From Azospirillum sp. OGB3 (GTDB lineage: Bacteria; Pseudomonadota; Alphaproteobacteria; Azospirillales; Azospirillaceae): DNA of 64,000 bases. This document shows positions 7,303-15,133 of this stretch, one piece after another. The stretch is from contig NZ_JACHYN010000019.1 of the NCBI RefSeq assembly GCF_014192915.1, positions 1 to 64,000 of the forward strand. Reading direction: 5' to 3'. Numbering within the stretch: position 1 is the stretch's first letter; each line of letters starts with the position of its first letter. Under the pieces are notes generated by a model. That model was not told the DNA's origin, searched no databases, and was given only the letters and a program-made list of their open reading frames with translations. Position numbers and translations under genes: made by a program.

Positions 7303-8064
7303 ATGAGCGGGATGCTGACGGTTCCCCTGACACTCGGACTCGGCCTTGCGGCGCTGGTGACCTCGTTCCTGTCGGGCCTGTTCGGCATGGCCGGCGGCAT
7401 GGTGCTGATGGGGTTGCTGCTGGTGCTGCTGCCGGTGTCCTCGGCCATGCTGCTGCACGGGATCACGCAGATGACCGCCAACGGCTGGCGGGCGTGGCTG
7501 TGGCGGCGGCATGTGCAATGGGGGATCGTGGCCCAGTTCCTGCTGGGTGGGGCGGTGGCGGTGGGCGTCTTCACCCTGATCCGCTACGTGCCCGGCAAGG
7601 CGGAGTCGCTGATCCTGCTGGGCCTGTCGCCCTTCATGGCGATGGCCGTCCCGTCGAATTGGTCTCCGAACGTGTCGCGGCGTGGCCACAGCACACTGGC
7701 CGGCCTGCTGTGCATGGGCGTGCAGCTGATTGCCGGCATCTCGGGGCCGCTGCTCGACGTCTTCTTCGTGAAGTCCAGCCTGTCGCGGCAGAGCGTCGTC
7801 GCGACCAAGGCGACGATGCAGGTCTTCGGCCACCTGTTCAAGACGGTCTATTTCGGCTCCCTCGTCGCGGCGTCGGAGGCGGAGGCGCTGGACATCACGG
7901 TGACGGCCCTGTGCATCGGCATGGCCGTTCTGGGCACCAACCTGTCGCGCCGCGTGCTGGACGCCATGAGCGACGCCCAGTTCCGCATCTGGAGCCAGCG
8001 TCTGGTCGCCCTGACCGGCACCGTCTATCTCGGCCAGGGGCTGTTCCTGCTGGTGGTGGGGTAG
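7303..8064 (+). CDS. TSUP family permease (TauE/SafE)
   Basis: This inner-membrane protein of about 253 residues has seven or eight hydrophobic segments. The glycine-rich LVTSFLSGLFGMAGGMVLMG in the first helix pair is the hallmark of the TauE/SafE (TSUP) family. Members export or import organosulfur compounds, sulfite or small organic anions; the substrate here is unknown. Several in-frame ATGs exist (7270, 7303, 7312). The one at 7303 places the first helix near the N-terminus; 7270 is also possible. It is divergent from the LysR gene, and a GC-rich repeat follows directly. Confidence 0.8.
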   Translation: MSGMLTVPLTLGLGLAALVTSFLSGLFGMAGGMVLMGLLLVLLPVSSAMLLHGITQMTANGWRAWLWRRHVQWGIVAQFLLGGAVAVGVFTLIRYVPGKAESLILLGLSPFMAMAVPSNWSPNVSRRGHSTLAGLLCMGVQLIAGISGPLLDVFFVKSSLSRQSVVATKATMQVFGHLFKTVYFGSLVAASEAEALDITVTALCIGMAVLGTNLSRRVLDAMSDAQFRIWSQRLVALTGTVYLGQGLFLLVVG

Positions 8065-8077
8065 GTTCAGGGGGGTC

Positions 8078-8228
8078 TTGCCCCCACCCCGGCCCTCCCC
8101 CGCTGACGCAGGGGAGGGAGATTTGGTTCCCTCTCCTGCGAAGCTCTCGCGCAAACCTTTGGTTTGCGCTGACGCGGCAGGCGGACCTTCGGTCCGCCGA
8201 GAGCGGGGGAGGGTTAGGGAGGGGGCAA
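8078..8228. repeat. Composite extragenic palindromic element
   Basis: The element opens with TTGCCCCCACCC and closes with GGGAGGGGGCAAA, so its ends pair. Inside are two compact hairpins, GCGCAAACCTTTGGTTTGCGC-like and GGCGGACCTTCGGTCCGCC. The right arm, including GCGGGGGAGGGTTAGGG (from 8203), recurs at 30918 and 52282. The stretch 8065-8328 holds nothing else that I recognise. Confidence 0.65.
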
Positions 8229-8328
8229 AGTGCTCCCACCCTCAACCCCGGCGGGGGAAAACCCGCCGATGACCGGTCTCCGCCTCTTCCGGGTGGAGGG
8301 CCGAAATTTTGCGTGCCTGGGTGGTGGC

Positions 8329-8361
8329 TGACAGGTTCATGACAGGTTCGCCTGCTAAACA
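8329..8361 (+). promoter_or_regulatory. Tandem 11-bp direct repeat, candidate TctD-type response-regulator site
   Basis: TGACAGGTTCA (8329-8339) and TGACAGGTTCG (8340-8350) sit head to tail with exact 11-bp spacing. OmpR/PhoB-type regulators typically bind this arrangement. A possible -10, CTAAAC, follows about 5 bp later. It is the only such repeat upstream of the TTT operon, and an OmpR-type regulator is encoded at 14459. Confidence 0.5.
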
Positions 8362-8398
8362 GTTGGAACAACCAACCACCGTTCCCGGAACCTCCACC

Positions 8399-8566
8399 AT
8401 GGCGACCGAATCCGCAGCCCGAAAGCCGGCGGAACCCACGGCGAAGACCGCATCGGCGGACCAGCGGACCCCGCTCTTTTATGGCGCCGCCTGCGGCGCG
8501 GGGGCCGGCGGCTCCGTCCTCCTCTACGAGGCGCGCCCGCAGAACTCCACCGCCAAGGCACCGTAA
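8399..8566 (+). CDS. Possible small protein in the TTT operon leader
   Basis: An ATG at 8399 opens a 55-codon frame ending at 8566, between the putative response-regulator site and the first tctC. It has an Ala/Thr-rich start and one weakly hydrophobic stretch (LFYGAACGAGAGGSVLLYEA) that could cross the membrane. The ribosome site (GGAACC) is poor. I recognise no family. It may be a chance frame in the mRNA leader. Confidence 0.22.
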   Translation: MATESAARKPAEPTAKTASADQRTPLFYGAACGAGAGGSVLLYEARPQNSTAKAP

Positions 8567-8617
8567 GGCGCAACAAGCGCCGTCCAAAAAGCAAAAAGTC
8601 CATTCGGAGGAAACACC

Positions 8618-9589
8618 ATGAGCCTCGGCAACCCCGCCAAGGGGATGCTGGCGGCGGCCGTGCTGGCCGCTGCCGCCCTGTTCGCCGTTCCCGCGTCCGC
8701 GGAGATCAAGAATCTGGAGATCATCGCCCCCGCCAACGCCGGCGGCGGCTATGACCAGCACGCGCGCGCCATGCAGCAGGTGCTTCAGGAGCACAAGCTG
8801 GCCTCCAGCGTCCAGGTGGTCAACATCCCGGGCGCCGGCGGCACCATCGGCCTCAGCCAGTTCGTCACCGCCAAGAAACGCAACCCCGGCCTGATGATCT
8901 CCGGCCTCGGCATGATCGGGGCGATCCTGATCAACAAGTCGCCGGTGTCGCTCGATCAGGTGACCCCGCTGGCCCGCCTGACCGGCGAGTACCAGCCCAT
9001 CGTCGTGGCCGCGGATTCTCCGCTGAAGACGCTCGACGACCTCGTGAAGAAGTTCAAGGCCGATCCCGGTTCCGTCTCGTGGGGCGGCTTCGCCGTCGGC
9101 AGCCCCGACCACATCCTCTACGGCCTGCTGGTCAAGGCGATCGGGGGCGACGTCTCCAAGATGAACTACATCGCCGCCGGTGCGGGCGGCGAGATGATGG
9201 CCTCGGTGCTGGGCGGCCACATCACCGTGGCGACCGGCGGCTACAACGAGATGGCCTCGCAGCTCCAGGCCGGAAAGCTGCGCGCGCTGGCGATCTCCGC
9301 CCCGCAGCGCCTTCCCGGGATCGACGTCCCGACCTTCAAGGAGCAGGGCGTGGATGTGGAGCTGGTGAACTGGCGCGCCGTGATGGCGCCGGGCAACCTG
9401 AAGGCGTCGGAGAAGCAGGTCCTCGACGACGCGGTCGGCGCCATGGTCCGCACCGACGAGTGGAAGCGCATCGCCGAGGAGCGCGGCTGGATCGACCTCT
9501 ACCTGCCGTCCGACCAGTTCGCCGCCTTCATCAAGGACGAGCGGACGCGGATCGAAGGCGTGCTGACGGACCTCGGCCTCGTCAAGTGA
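8618..9589 (+). CDS. tctC: Tripartite tricarboxylate transporter substrate-binding protein TctC, first copy
   Basis: This 323-residue periplasmic binding protein begins with a clear signal peptide cut after ...AVPASA. It then shows the Bug/TctC family pattern: LEIIAPANAGGGYDQHAR at the start of the mature chain, NIPGAGGTIGL near the ligand pocket, and the terminal RIEGVLTDLGLVK. TctC proteins capture citrate or related carboxylates and deliver them to TctAB. The ATG follows GGAGGAAAC. It heads the operon tctC-tctC-tctB-tctA and is followed by a GC hairpin at 9596-9615. The exact ligand cannot be read from the sequence. Confidence 0.93.
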   Translation: MSLGNPAKGMLAAAVLAAAALFAVPASAEIKNLEIIAPANAGGGYDQHARAMQQVLQEHKLASSVQVVNIPGAGGTIGLSQFVTAKKRNPGLMISGLGMIGAILINKSPVSLDQVTPLARLTGEYQPIVVAADSPLKTLDDLVKKFKADPGSVSWGGFAVGSPDHILYGLLVKAIGGDVSKMNYIAAGAGGEMMASVLGGHITVATGGYNEMASQLQAGKLRALAISAPQRLPGIDVPTFKEQGVDVELVNWRAVMAPGNLKASEKQVLDDAVGAMVRTDEWKRIAEERGWIDLYLPSDQFAAFIKDERTRIEGVLTDLGLVK

Positions 9590-9595
9590 CCGGCC

Positions 9596-9615
9596 CCCGG
9601 CGGCGGGCCGCCGGG
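9596..9615 (+). promoter_or_regulatory. Intercistronic stem-loop after the first tctC
   Basis: A perfect 9-bp stem CCCGGCGGC/GCCGCCGGG has a two-base gap at its centre and no T-run. It probably acts as an mRNA stabiliser or processing element that keeps binding-protein mRNA abundant. Confidence 0.5.
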
Positions 9616-9674
9616 ACCACCGTCTCAAAACAAAACACAGCCCAAAACAAGACACACCCATGGAGCGAAGCGTC

Positions 9675-10652
9675 ATGACCATCCGCATGCCGGGCGCCGT
9701 GAAGGGCGTCCTGACCGCCGCCGTTCTCGCCACGGCCGCCCTCGCCGCCACCCCGTCGCTGGCCGAGATCAAGGGGCTGGAGATCATCGCCCCGGCCAGC
9801 CCCGGCGGCGGCTGGGACCAGCACGCCCGCACCCTGCAGCAGGTCCTCCAGGACCAGAAGCTGGCCTCGGGCATCCAGGTCGTGAACATCCCCGGCGCCG
9901 GCGGCACGGTCGGCCTCGCCCAGTTCGTCACCGCCAAGAAGCGCTCGCCGACGGTGCTGGTCGGCGGCCAGATCATGCTGGGCGCCATCGTCACCAACAA
10001 GTCGGCGGTGACGCTCGATCAGGTGACCCCGCTGGCCCGGCTGACCGGCGAGTACACCGCCATCGTCGTTCCGCCGGAATCGCCCATCAAGACCTTCGAC
10101 GACCTGCTCAAGAAGTTCAAGGCGGACCCCGGCTCGGTCTCCTGGGGCGGCGGCTCGGCGGGCGGCAGCGACCAGATCCTCGCCGGGCTGATCGCCAAGG
10201 CGGTCGGCGTCGATCCCAACAAGGTCAACTACGTCGCCACCGCGGGCGGCGGCGAGCTGCTGGCCTCGGCGCTCGGCGGCCATGTGACGCTCGGCATGGG
10301 TGGCTACAGCGAGTTCGCCCCGCAGTTCCAGGCGGGCAAGCTGCGCGCCATCGCCGTCTCCGCCCCGCAGCGCCTGCCGGGCTCCGACACGCCGACCCTG
10401 AAGGAGCAGGGCGTCGACCTGGAGTTCGTGAACTGGCGCGGCGTCTTCGCCCAGGCCTCCGCCAAGCCAGCGGAGCTGAAGGAACTCCAGGAGGCCGTCG
10501 CCAAGGCCGTCGCCAGCGACGAGTGGAAGCAGGCCGTGAAGCAGCGCGGCTGGATCGACCTCTACCAGCCCTCCGCCGAGTTCGCCTCCTTCCTGAAGCA
10601 GGAGCGCGCGCAGATCGAAGGCACGCTGAAGGACATCGGCCTCGTGAAGTAA
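9675..10652 (+). CDS. tctC: Tripartite tricarboxylate transporter substrate-binding protein TctC, second copy
   Basis: This 325-residue TctC paralogue closely resembles the preceding protein along its whole length. Both contain SVSWGG, the NIPGAGGT loop, an ISAPQRLPG/VSAPQRLPG segment and the ending DIGLVK or DLGLVK. A signal peptide ends near ATPSLA. The start at 9675 has GGAGCG ten bases upstream; an ATG at 9660 is less well placed. The ligand-loop positions differ from copy one, for instance PASPGGGWDQH against PANAGGGYDQH. The tandem pair may therefore widen the range of carboxylates taken up by one TctAB channel. A second hairpin follows at 10665. Confidence 0.93.
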   Translation: MTIRMPGAVKGVLTAAVLATAALAATPSLAEIKGLEIIAPASPGGGWDQHARTLQQVLQDQKLASGIQVVNIPGAGGTVGLAQFVTAKKRSPTVLVGGQIMLGAIVTNKSAVTLDQVTPLARLTGEYTAIVVPPESPIKTFDDLLKKFKADPGSVSWGGGSAGGSDQILAGLIAKAVGVDPNKVNYVATAGGGELLASALGGHVTLGMGGYSEFAPQFQAGKLRAIAVSAPQRLPGSDTPTLKEQGVDLEFVNWRGVFAQASAKPAELKELQEAVAKAVASDEWKQAVKQRGWIDLYQPSAEFASFLKQERAQIEGTLKDIGLVK

Positions 10653-10664
10653 GGACCGCAAGGG

Positions 10665-10687
10665 GTGGGCGCGGTCGCCGCGCCCAC
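10665..10687 (+). promoter_or_regulatory. Intercistronic stem-loop between tctC and tctB
   Basis: GTGGGCGCGG-TCG-CCGCGCCCAC is a perfect 10-bp stem with a 3-base loop, without a T-run right after it. As after the first tctC, it could protect upstream mRNA or partly stop transcription before the membrane genes. Confidence 0.55.
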
Positions 10688-10721
10688 GGGTCCGCAAAAA
10701 ACAGTCTGGGAGGATGAAGCG

Positions 10722-11210
10722 ATGACCACCGGTCGGAGCATGCGCGCCGGAGAGGCGGTGCTGGGCGGCGGGCTGATCGCCCTGGGGGGCTTGATCGCGG
10801 TCGAAACCATGCTGACCCCGAGCGTCGGCCGGGCGGTGGTCGGCCCGGCCCTGTTCCCCTACCTGATCTCGGGCGGCCTCGTCCTGGTCGGCCTGTCCCT
10901 GCTGCGCGAGGCCTTCGCCGGAGCCGTCGCCCACGCCGAGGGGCTGGAGCTGGACCTCTGGGCGGTGGCGCTGGTCGCGGCGGGGCTGGCAGTCCAGTTC
11001 CTGCTGCTCGACACGCTGGGCTGGATCCCCTCCACCACCATCCTGTTCGCAGCGGTCTCCCGCGCCTTCGGCGGCCGGCGGCTGGTGGTCAATCTCGCCA
11101 TCGGGCTCGCGCTCGCCGCCTTCACCTTCGTGGCCTTCAATTACGGGCTCGGCCTGAACCTGCCCGAGGGCAGCATCGTCGAACGGCTCACGTCGCCCGA
11201 CGCCGAGTAA
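10722..11210 (+). CDS. tctB: TTT transporter small membrane subunit TctB
   Basis: The 162-residue protein has four hydrophobic segments, as expected for TctB, the small integral membrane subunit of TTT transporters. Characteristic parts are VGPALFPYLISGGLVLVGL in the second segment and a last helix with FVAFNYGLGLNLPEG, the usual TctB ending. The ATG at 10722 is preceded by GGGAGG; an earlier in-frame ATG would add 19 polar residues and has no such site. The gene lies between the second tctC and tctA. Confidence 0.9.
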   Translation: MTTGRSMRAGEAVLGGGLIALGGLIAVETMLTPSVGRAVVGPALFPYLISGGLVLVGLSLLREAFAGAVAHAEGLELDLWAVALVAAGLAVQFLLLDTLGWIPSTTILFAAVSRAFGGRRLVVNLAIGLALAAFTFVAFNYGLGLNLPEGSIVERLTSPDAE

Positions 11211-11249
11211 GGACGCCGGAAAGCCCCGCTTCGGGAAGGAAACTGCACA

Positions 11250-12806
11250 ATGGACACCCTTGCCGCCCTGGGCCACGGCTTCCTCGTGGCGCTGACGCCC
11301 TACAACCTGCTGTGGTCGGCGATCGGCGTGACGGTGGGCACCGCGGTCGGTGTGCTGCCCGGTATCGGCCCGGCGCTGACCGTGGCGCTGCTGCTGCCGG
11401 TCACCTACGGGCTGGAACCGACCTCCGCCTTCATCATGTTCGCCGGCATCTACTACGGCGCGATGTACGGCGGCTCGACGACCTCGATCCTGCTGAACGC
11501 GCCGGGCGAGTCCGGCAGCATCGTCACCGCCATCGACGGTCACGCCATGGCCCGTCAGGGCCGCGGCGCCCAGGCGCTGGCGACCGCCGCCATCGGCTCC
11601 TTCATCGCCGGAACCATCGCCACCGCGGCGCTGACCTTCGTCGCCCCGCTGATGGTCAAGATGGCCCTGCTGTTCGGCCCGGCCGAGTATTTCGCGCTGA
11701 TGGTGCTGGCGCTGACCACCGTCACCGCGGTGCTGGGCAGCTCGCTGGCGCGCGGTCTGGCGAGCCTGTTCCTCGGTCTGGCGCTGGGTCTGGTCGGCAT
11801 CGACATGCAGACCGGTCAGGCGCGGCTGGCCTTCGGCGTGCCGGAGCTGCTCGACGGCATCGACACGGTGGTCGTCGCGGTCGGCCTGTTCGCGGTCGGC
11901 GAGACGCTCTACGTCGCCTCCCGCCACCGCTTCGAGACGGAGGAAATCTACGCGCTCAAGGGCTCCAAATGGATGAGCCGCGAGGACTGGTCGCGCTCCT
12001 GGAAGCCGTGGCTGCGCGGCACGCTGCTGGGCTTCCCCATCGGCACCCTGCCGGCGGGCGGCAGCGAGATCCCGACCTTCCTGTCCTATCTGGTCGAGAA
12101 GCGTCTGGCGAAGAAGCCGGAGGAGTTCGGCAAGGGCGCCATCGAGGCCGTCGCCGGTCCGGAGGCCGCCAACAACGCGTCGGCCGCCGGCGTGCTGGCG
12201 CCGCTGCTGTCGCTCGGCCTGCCGACCTCGGCGACCGCCGCCATCATGCTGGCCGCCTTCCAGCAATACGGCCTGCAACCCGGCCCGACGCTGTTCGACA
12301 ACAACCCCGAGCTGGTCTGGGGCATGATCGCCAGCCTCTACATCGGCAACGTGCTGCTGCTGGTGCTGAACCTGCCGCTGGTCGGCTTCTGGGTGAAGCT
12401 GCTGCTGATCCCGCGGCCCTGGCTGTACGCCGGCATCCTGGTCTTCTCGTCGCTGGGCGCCTACACGCTGAACAACAACGTCATCGATCTGGTCATCCTG
12501 TGGGTGATCGGGCTGCTCGGCTTCGGCATGCGCGTGCTGAACGTGCCGGTGGCGCCCTGCGTGGTCGGGCTGATCCTGGGGCCGCTGGCCGAACAGCAGT
12601 TCCGCCGGGCGCTGGCGATCAGCCAGGGCGACCCCTCGGTCTTCCTGACCCACCCGATCTCGGCGGCCCTGCTGATCATCGCCGCCCTGCTGGTGATCGG
12701 CCCGATGGTCCTGCGCTTCCGAAGCAATGGGGCCGGCAAGGGCGCGGGCAATGGCACGGGCAAGGGCGACAGCGCCTCGCCGTCCGGCAGCCATCCCGCG
12801 ACGTAA
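11250..12806 (+). CDS. tctA: TTT transporter large membrane subunit TctA
   Basis: This 518-residue protein with about twelve membrane segments is TctA, the channel subunit of the tripartite tricarboxylate transporter. Family landmarks are GTAVGVLPGIGPALTVALLLPVTYG near the N-terminus and the FAGIYYGAMYGGSTTSILLN motif. Later ones are GVPTSATAA-like GLPTSATAAIMLAAF and FLTHPISA near the end. A low-complexity Gly/Lys/Asn tail of about 20 residues closes the protein. The ATG follows GGAAGG. Together with TctB and the two TctC proteins it would import a di- or tricarboxylate. Confidence 0.94.
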   Translation: MDTLAALGHGFLVALTPYNLLWSAIGVTVGTAVGVLPGIGPALTVALLLPVTYGLEPTSAFIMFAGIYYGAMYGGSTTSILLNAPGESGSIVTAIDGHAMARQGRGAQALATAAIGSFIAGTIATAALTFVAPLMVKMALLFGPAEYFALMVLALTTVTAVLGSSLARGLASLFLGLALGLVGIDMQTGQARLAFGVPELLDGIDTVVVAVGLFAVGETLYVASRHRFETEEIYALKGSKWMSREDWSRSWKPWLRGTLLGFPIGTLPAGGSEIPTFLSYLVEKRLAKKPEEFGKGAIEAVAGPEAANNASAAGVLAPLLSLGLPTSATAAIMLAAFQQYGLQPGPTLFDNNPELVWGMIASLYIGNVLLLVLNLPLVGFWVKLLLIPRPWLYAGILVFSSLGAYTLNNNVIDLVILWVIGLLGFGMRVLNVPVAPCVVGLILGPLAEQQFRRALAISQGDPSVFLTHPISAALLIIAALLVIGPMVLRFRSNGAGKGAGNGTGKGDSASPSGSHPAT

Positions 12807-12833
12807 GACCGTCATCCCGCGAAGGACTTTTCC

Positions 12834-13505
12834 ATGGAAAGCGTCGATCTCTGGTCGCAGCTCGCCGCCCTCGGGCAGGTGGTCGCCATCGACCTCGTGC
12901 TGGCCGGCGACAACGCCATCGTCGTCGGCATGGCCGCCGCCGCGGTGCCGCTGGCGCAGCGCCGCAAGGTGATCTTCTGGGGCATCGGAGCGGCGATCGT
13001 CCTGCGCATCTTCTTCGCGCTGATCACCACCCAGCTTCTTGCCATCATCGGGCTGACGCTCGCCGGCGGCGTCCTGCTGCTGTGGGTCTGCTGGAAGATG
13101 TACCGCGAGCTGCGCTCCCACGGCACGGACGAGGTGGCCCCCGACGAGGCGATGGAGGCCCCCGACGCGCCGGTGGGCGTGTCGGGAAACGCCGCCGCCG
13201 GGGCCGCGGTCGGCGGCGTCACGGTGGGTGCGGCCATCTGGCAGATCGTGGTGGCGGACGTGTCGATGTCGCTCGACAACGTTCTGGCGGTGGCCGGCGC
13301 CGCCAAGGACCACCCCACCATCCTGGTCATCGGCCTGCTGCTGTCCGTCGTCCTGATGGGCGCCGCGGCCAACATGATCGCGCATGTCCTGCACAAGCAT
13401 CGTTGGGTCGGCTGGGTCGGTCTCGTCATCATCACCTATGTGGCGCTCGACATGATCTGGCGCGGCAGCAACGAAGTCCTCATGCACACCTCCTGGCTAT
13501 CGTGA
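12834..13505 (+). CDS. TerC family integral membrane protein (YjbE-type)
   Basis: The 223-residue protein has six or seven membrane segments and the two TerC repeats DLVLAGDNAIVVGMA (about 20-34) and DVSMSLDNVLAVAGA (about 142-156). Their Asp/Asn residues are thought to bind metal. TerC/YjbE proteins are linked to manganese or other divalent metal efflux, and also to tellurite resistance. The gene lies 27 bp after tctA and 13 bp before a stress-protein gene, so it belongs to the TTT operon. A plausible link is that citrate-like ligands enter as metal complexes and excess metal must leave; this is inference. Confidence 0.85.
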   Translation: MESVDLWSQLAALGQVVAIDLVLAGDNAIVVGMAAAAVPLAQRRKVIFWGIGAAIVLRIFFALITTQLLAIIGLTLAGGVLLLWVCWKMYRELRSHGTDEVAPDEAMEAPDAPVGVSGNAAAGAAVGGVTVGAAIWQIVVADVSMSLDNVLAVAGAAKDHPTILVIGLLLSVVLMGAAANMIAHVLHKHRWVGWVGLVIITYVALDMIWRGSNEVLMHTSWLS

Positions 13506-13518
13506 CGGAGCGCTTCCG

Positions 13519-14397
13519 ATGATCAAGAAGGTTCTCGTTCCCCTGACCGGACGGCCGCTGGACCGCCGCGCCATCGCCACGGCCTTTCTGCTCGCCGACC
13601 GCTTCCGCGCCCATGTGGAGGGGTTGAGCGTCATGCCGCAGGTCGAAATCCGCACCTCCGTCGAAAGCGCCGCGATCCCCAAGGCGCTGGTCGAGCAGCT
13701 CATCCGCATCGGGCAAGAGGATCAGGCGCGGGTGGTCGATTCCGCTCATGAGTTGTTCGAAGAGTTCCGCACCCGCTTCGCCGCCGCCGAGGCGGACAGC
13801 CTGACCGGCGGTGCCGTGGGCGCGGAGGGTCCGACCGCCTCCTGGCAGCAGGCGACCGGCCCGCTGGCCGAGACCCTGGCGGAGGAGGCGCGGCTCGCCG
13901 ACTTGGTGGTGATCGCCCAGACCTCCGACGGGACCAACGCCATGGGGCCGGCCATCGAGGCCAGCCTGTTCGGTTCCGGCCGCCCGCTGCTGCTGGCCCC
14001 GGCGGCCGAACCGGCGTCGGTCGGCTCCGCGGTCGCCGTGGCCTGGGACGGCGGGGCCGCGGCCTCGCGAGCGGTCGCGGCGGCGCTGCCGCTGCTGCAA
14101 CGCGCCGGCAAGGCGGTCATCCTGTCGGCGGAGGTCGCCGACCCCGGACGCGCTTCCGATCCCGACCGCCTGTCGGCCTATTTGGCGCTGCACGGCGTCG
14201 CGGCGTCGATCCGCCGGGTCTCCGCGTCGGGCCGCGCGGTCGGGCGGGCCTTGCAGGAAACGGCGGCGGAGGCCGGCTGCGACCTGCTGGTGATGGGCGC
14301 CTACGGCCACAGCCGTGTCCGCGAACGGGTGTGGGGCGGCGTGACGCTCGACGTGCTGCGCGAACCGCCCGCCATTCCCATCTTCATGGCGCACTGA
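13519..14397 (+). CDS. Universal stress protein (tandem UspA domains)
   Basis: This 292-residue cytoplasmic protein has a degenerate N-terminal Usp half and an intact C-terminal Usp half. The ATP-binding signature of the latter is LLVMGAYGHSRVRERVWGGVT (about 257-277; G-2x-G-9x-G pattern). Two-domain Usp proteins are common next to transporters. It lies 13 bp downstream of terC and 61 bp upstream of the response regulator, so co-transcription is likely. The specific role is unknown. Confidence 0.85.
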   Translation: MIKKVLVPLTGRPLDRRAIATAFLLADRFRAHVEGLSVMPQVEIRTSVESAAIPKALVEQLIRIGQEDQARVVDSAHELFEEFRTRFAAAEADSLTGGAVGAEGPTASWQQATGPLAETLAEEARLADLVVIAQTSDGTNAMGPAIEASLFGSGRPLLLAPAAEPASVGSAVAVAWDGGAAASRAVAAALPLLQRAGKAVILSAEVADPGRASDPDRLSAYLALHGVAASIRRVSASGRAVGRALQETAAEAGCDLLVMGAYGHSRVRERVWGGVTLDVLREPPAIPIFMAH

Positions 14398-14458
14398 TAC
14401 ATGGACTCATGCCCCCTCTCCCCGGAGGGGAAAGGGCTATGAAGGCCGGAGACGGACC

Positions 14459-15133
14459 ATGCGCATACTCGTCGTCGAGGACACCGAGGATCTGGCCGAC
14501 GCCATCGTCCACCGGCTGCGCAAGCTGGGCTACGCTGTTGACTGGGCGCCGACCGGGGACGAGGCGGAGGAGTTGCTGCGCCAGGAGGCCTACCAGCTCG
14601 TCCTGCTCGACATCATGCTGCCGGGGGTGGACGGACAGACGCTGCTGAACCGCCTGCGCCAGCGCCGCGACGCGACGCCGGTCCTGGTGATGACCGCCCG
14701 CTCGCAGGTGAATGTCCGGGTCGACCTACTCGACCTCGGCGCCGACGACTTCATCGTCAAGCCCTTCGACCTGCGGGAGCTGGAGGCCCGCTGCCGCGCC
14801 CTGCTGCGCCGCTCGCACGGGCTCGCCTCCTCGCGCACGCAGTTCGGCAATCTGGTCTTCGACGCCGCGGCCAAGAAAGTTCTGGTCGACGGCCGCCCGG
14901 TCGATCTGGGGGGCCGCGAGTTCCGCCTCCTGGAGCTGTTCCTCAGCAACCTGAACACGGTCCTGTCCAAGGAGGATCTGATGGACCGTCTGTTCAGCCT
15001 CGACCAGCCCACGGCGCTGAACGCCATCGAGTTGTATGTCTCCCGCCTCCGGCGCAAGCTGGAGGGCGCGTCGGTGGAGATCCGGACGGTTCGGGGGCTG
15101 GGGTATGTGGCGGAAGTGTGTGCCGAAGGCTGA
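14459..15133 (+). CDS. tctD: TctD-type response regulator (OmpR family)
   Basis: The 224-residue regulator has an N-terminal receiver with acidic pocket E7/D8 and phosphoacceptor D51 (LLDIMLPG). T79 and K101 form the usual switch set (VMTARS, VKPFD). A C-terminal OmpR-type winged helix follows (about 130-220, GGREFRLLELFL and YVSRLRRKLE, then a wing RTVRGLGYVAEV). TctD-type regulators activate TTT operons in response to citrate-like compounds. The tandem 11-bp repeat at 8329-8350 is its most likely binding site. Its 3' end overlaps the start of the kinase gene. Confidence 0.9.
   Translation: MRILVVEDTEDLADAIVHRLRKLGYAVDWAPTGDEAEELLRQEAYQLVLLDIMLPGVDGQTLLNRLRQRRDATPVLVMTARSQVNVRVDLLDLGADDFIVKPFDLRELEARCRALLRRSHGLASSRTQFGNLVFDAAAKKVLVDGRPVDLGGREFRLLELFLSNLNTVLSKEDLMDRLFSLDQPTALNAIELYVSRLRRKLEGASVEIRTVRGLGYVAEVCAEG

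Noticed and set aside
8078..8228. Possible insertion-sequence end or CRISPR-like repeat
   Set aside because: The element is a palindrome without a transposase or regularly spaced repeats, so an extragenic palindromic repeat is the better reading.
9582..13487. A minus-strand open frame of 1301 codons opposite the TTT operon
   Set aside because: It is antisense to five clearly conserved genes. Its product is a Gly/Gln/Arg/Asp-rich string without domains, a known effect of strong G/C third-position bias.
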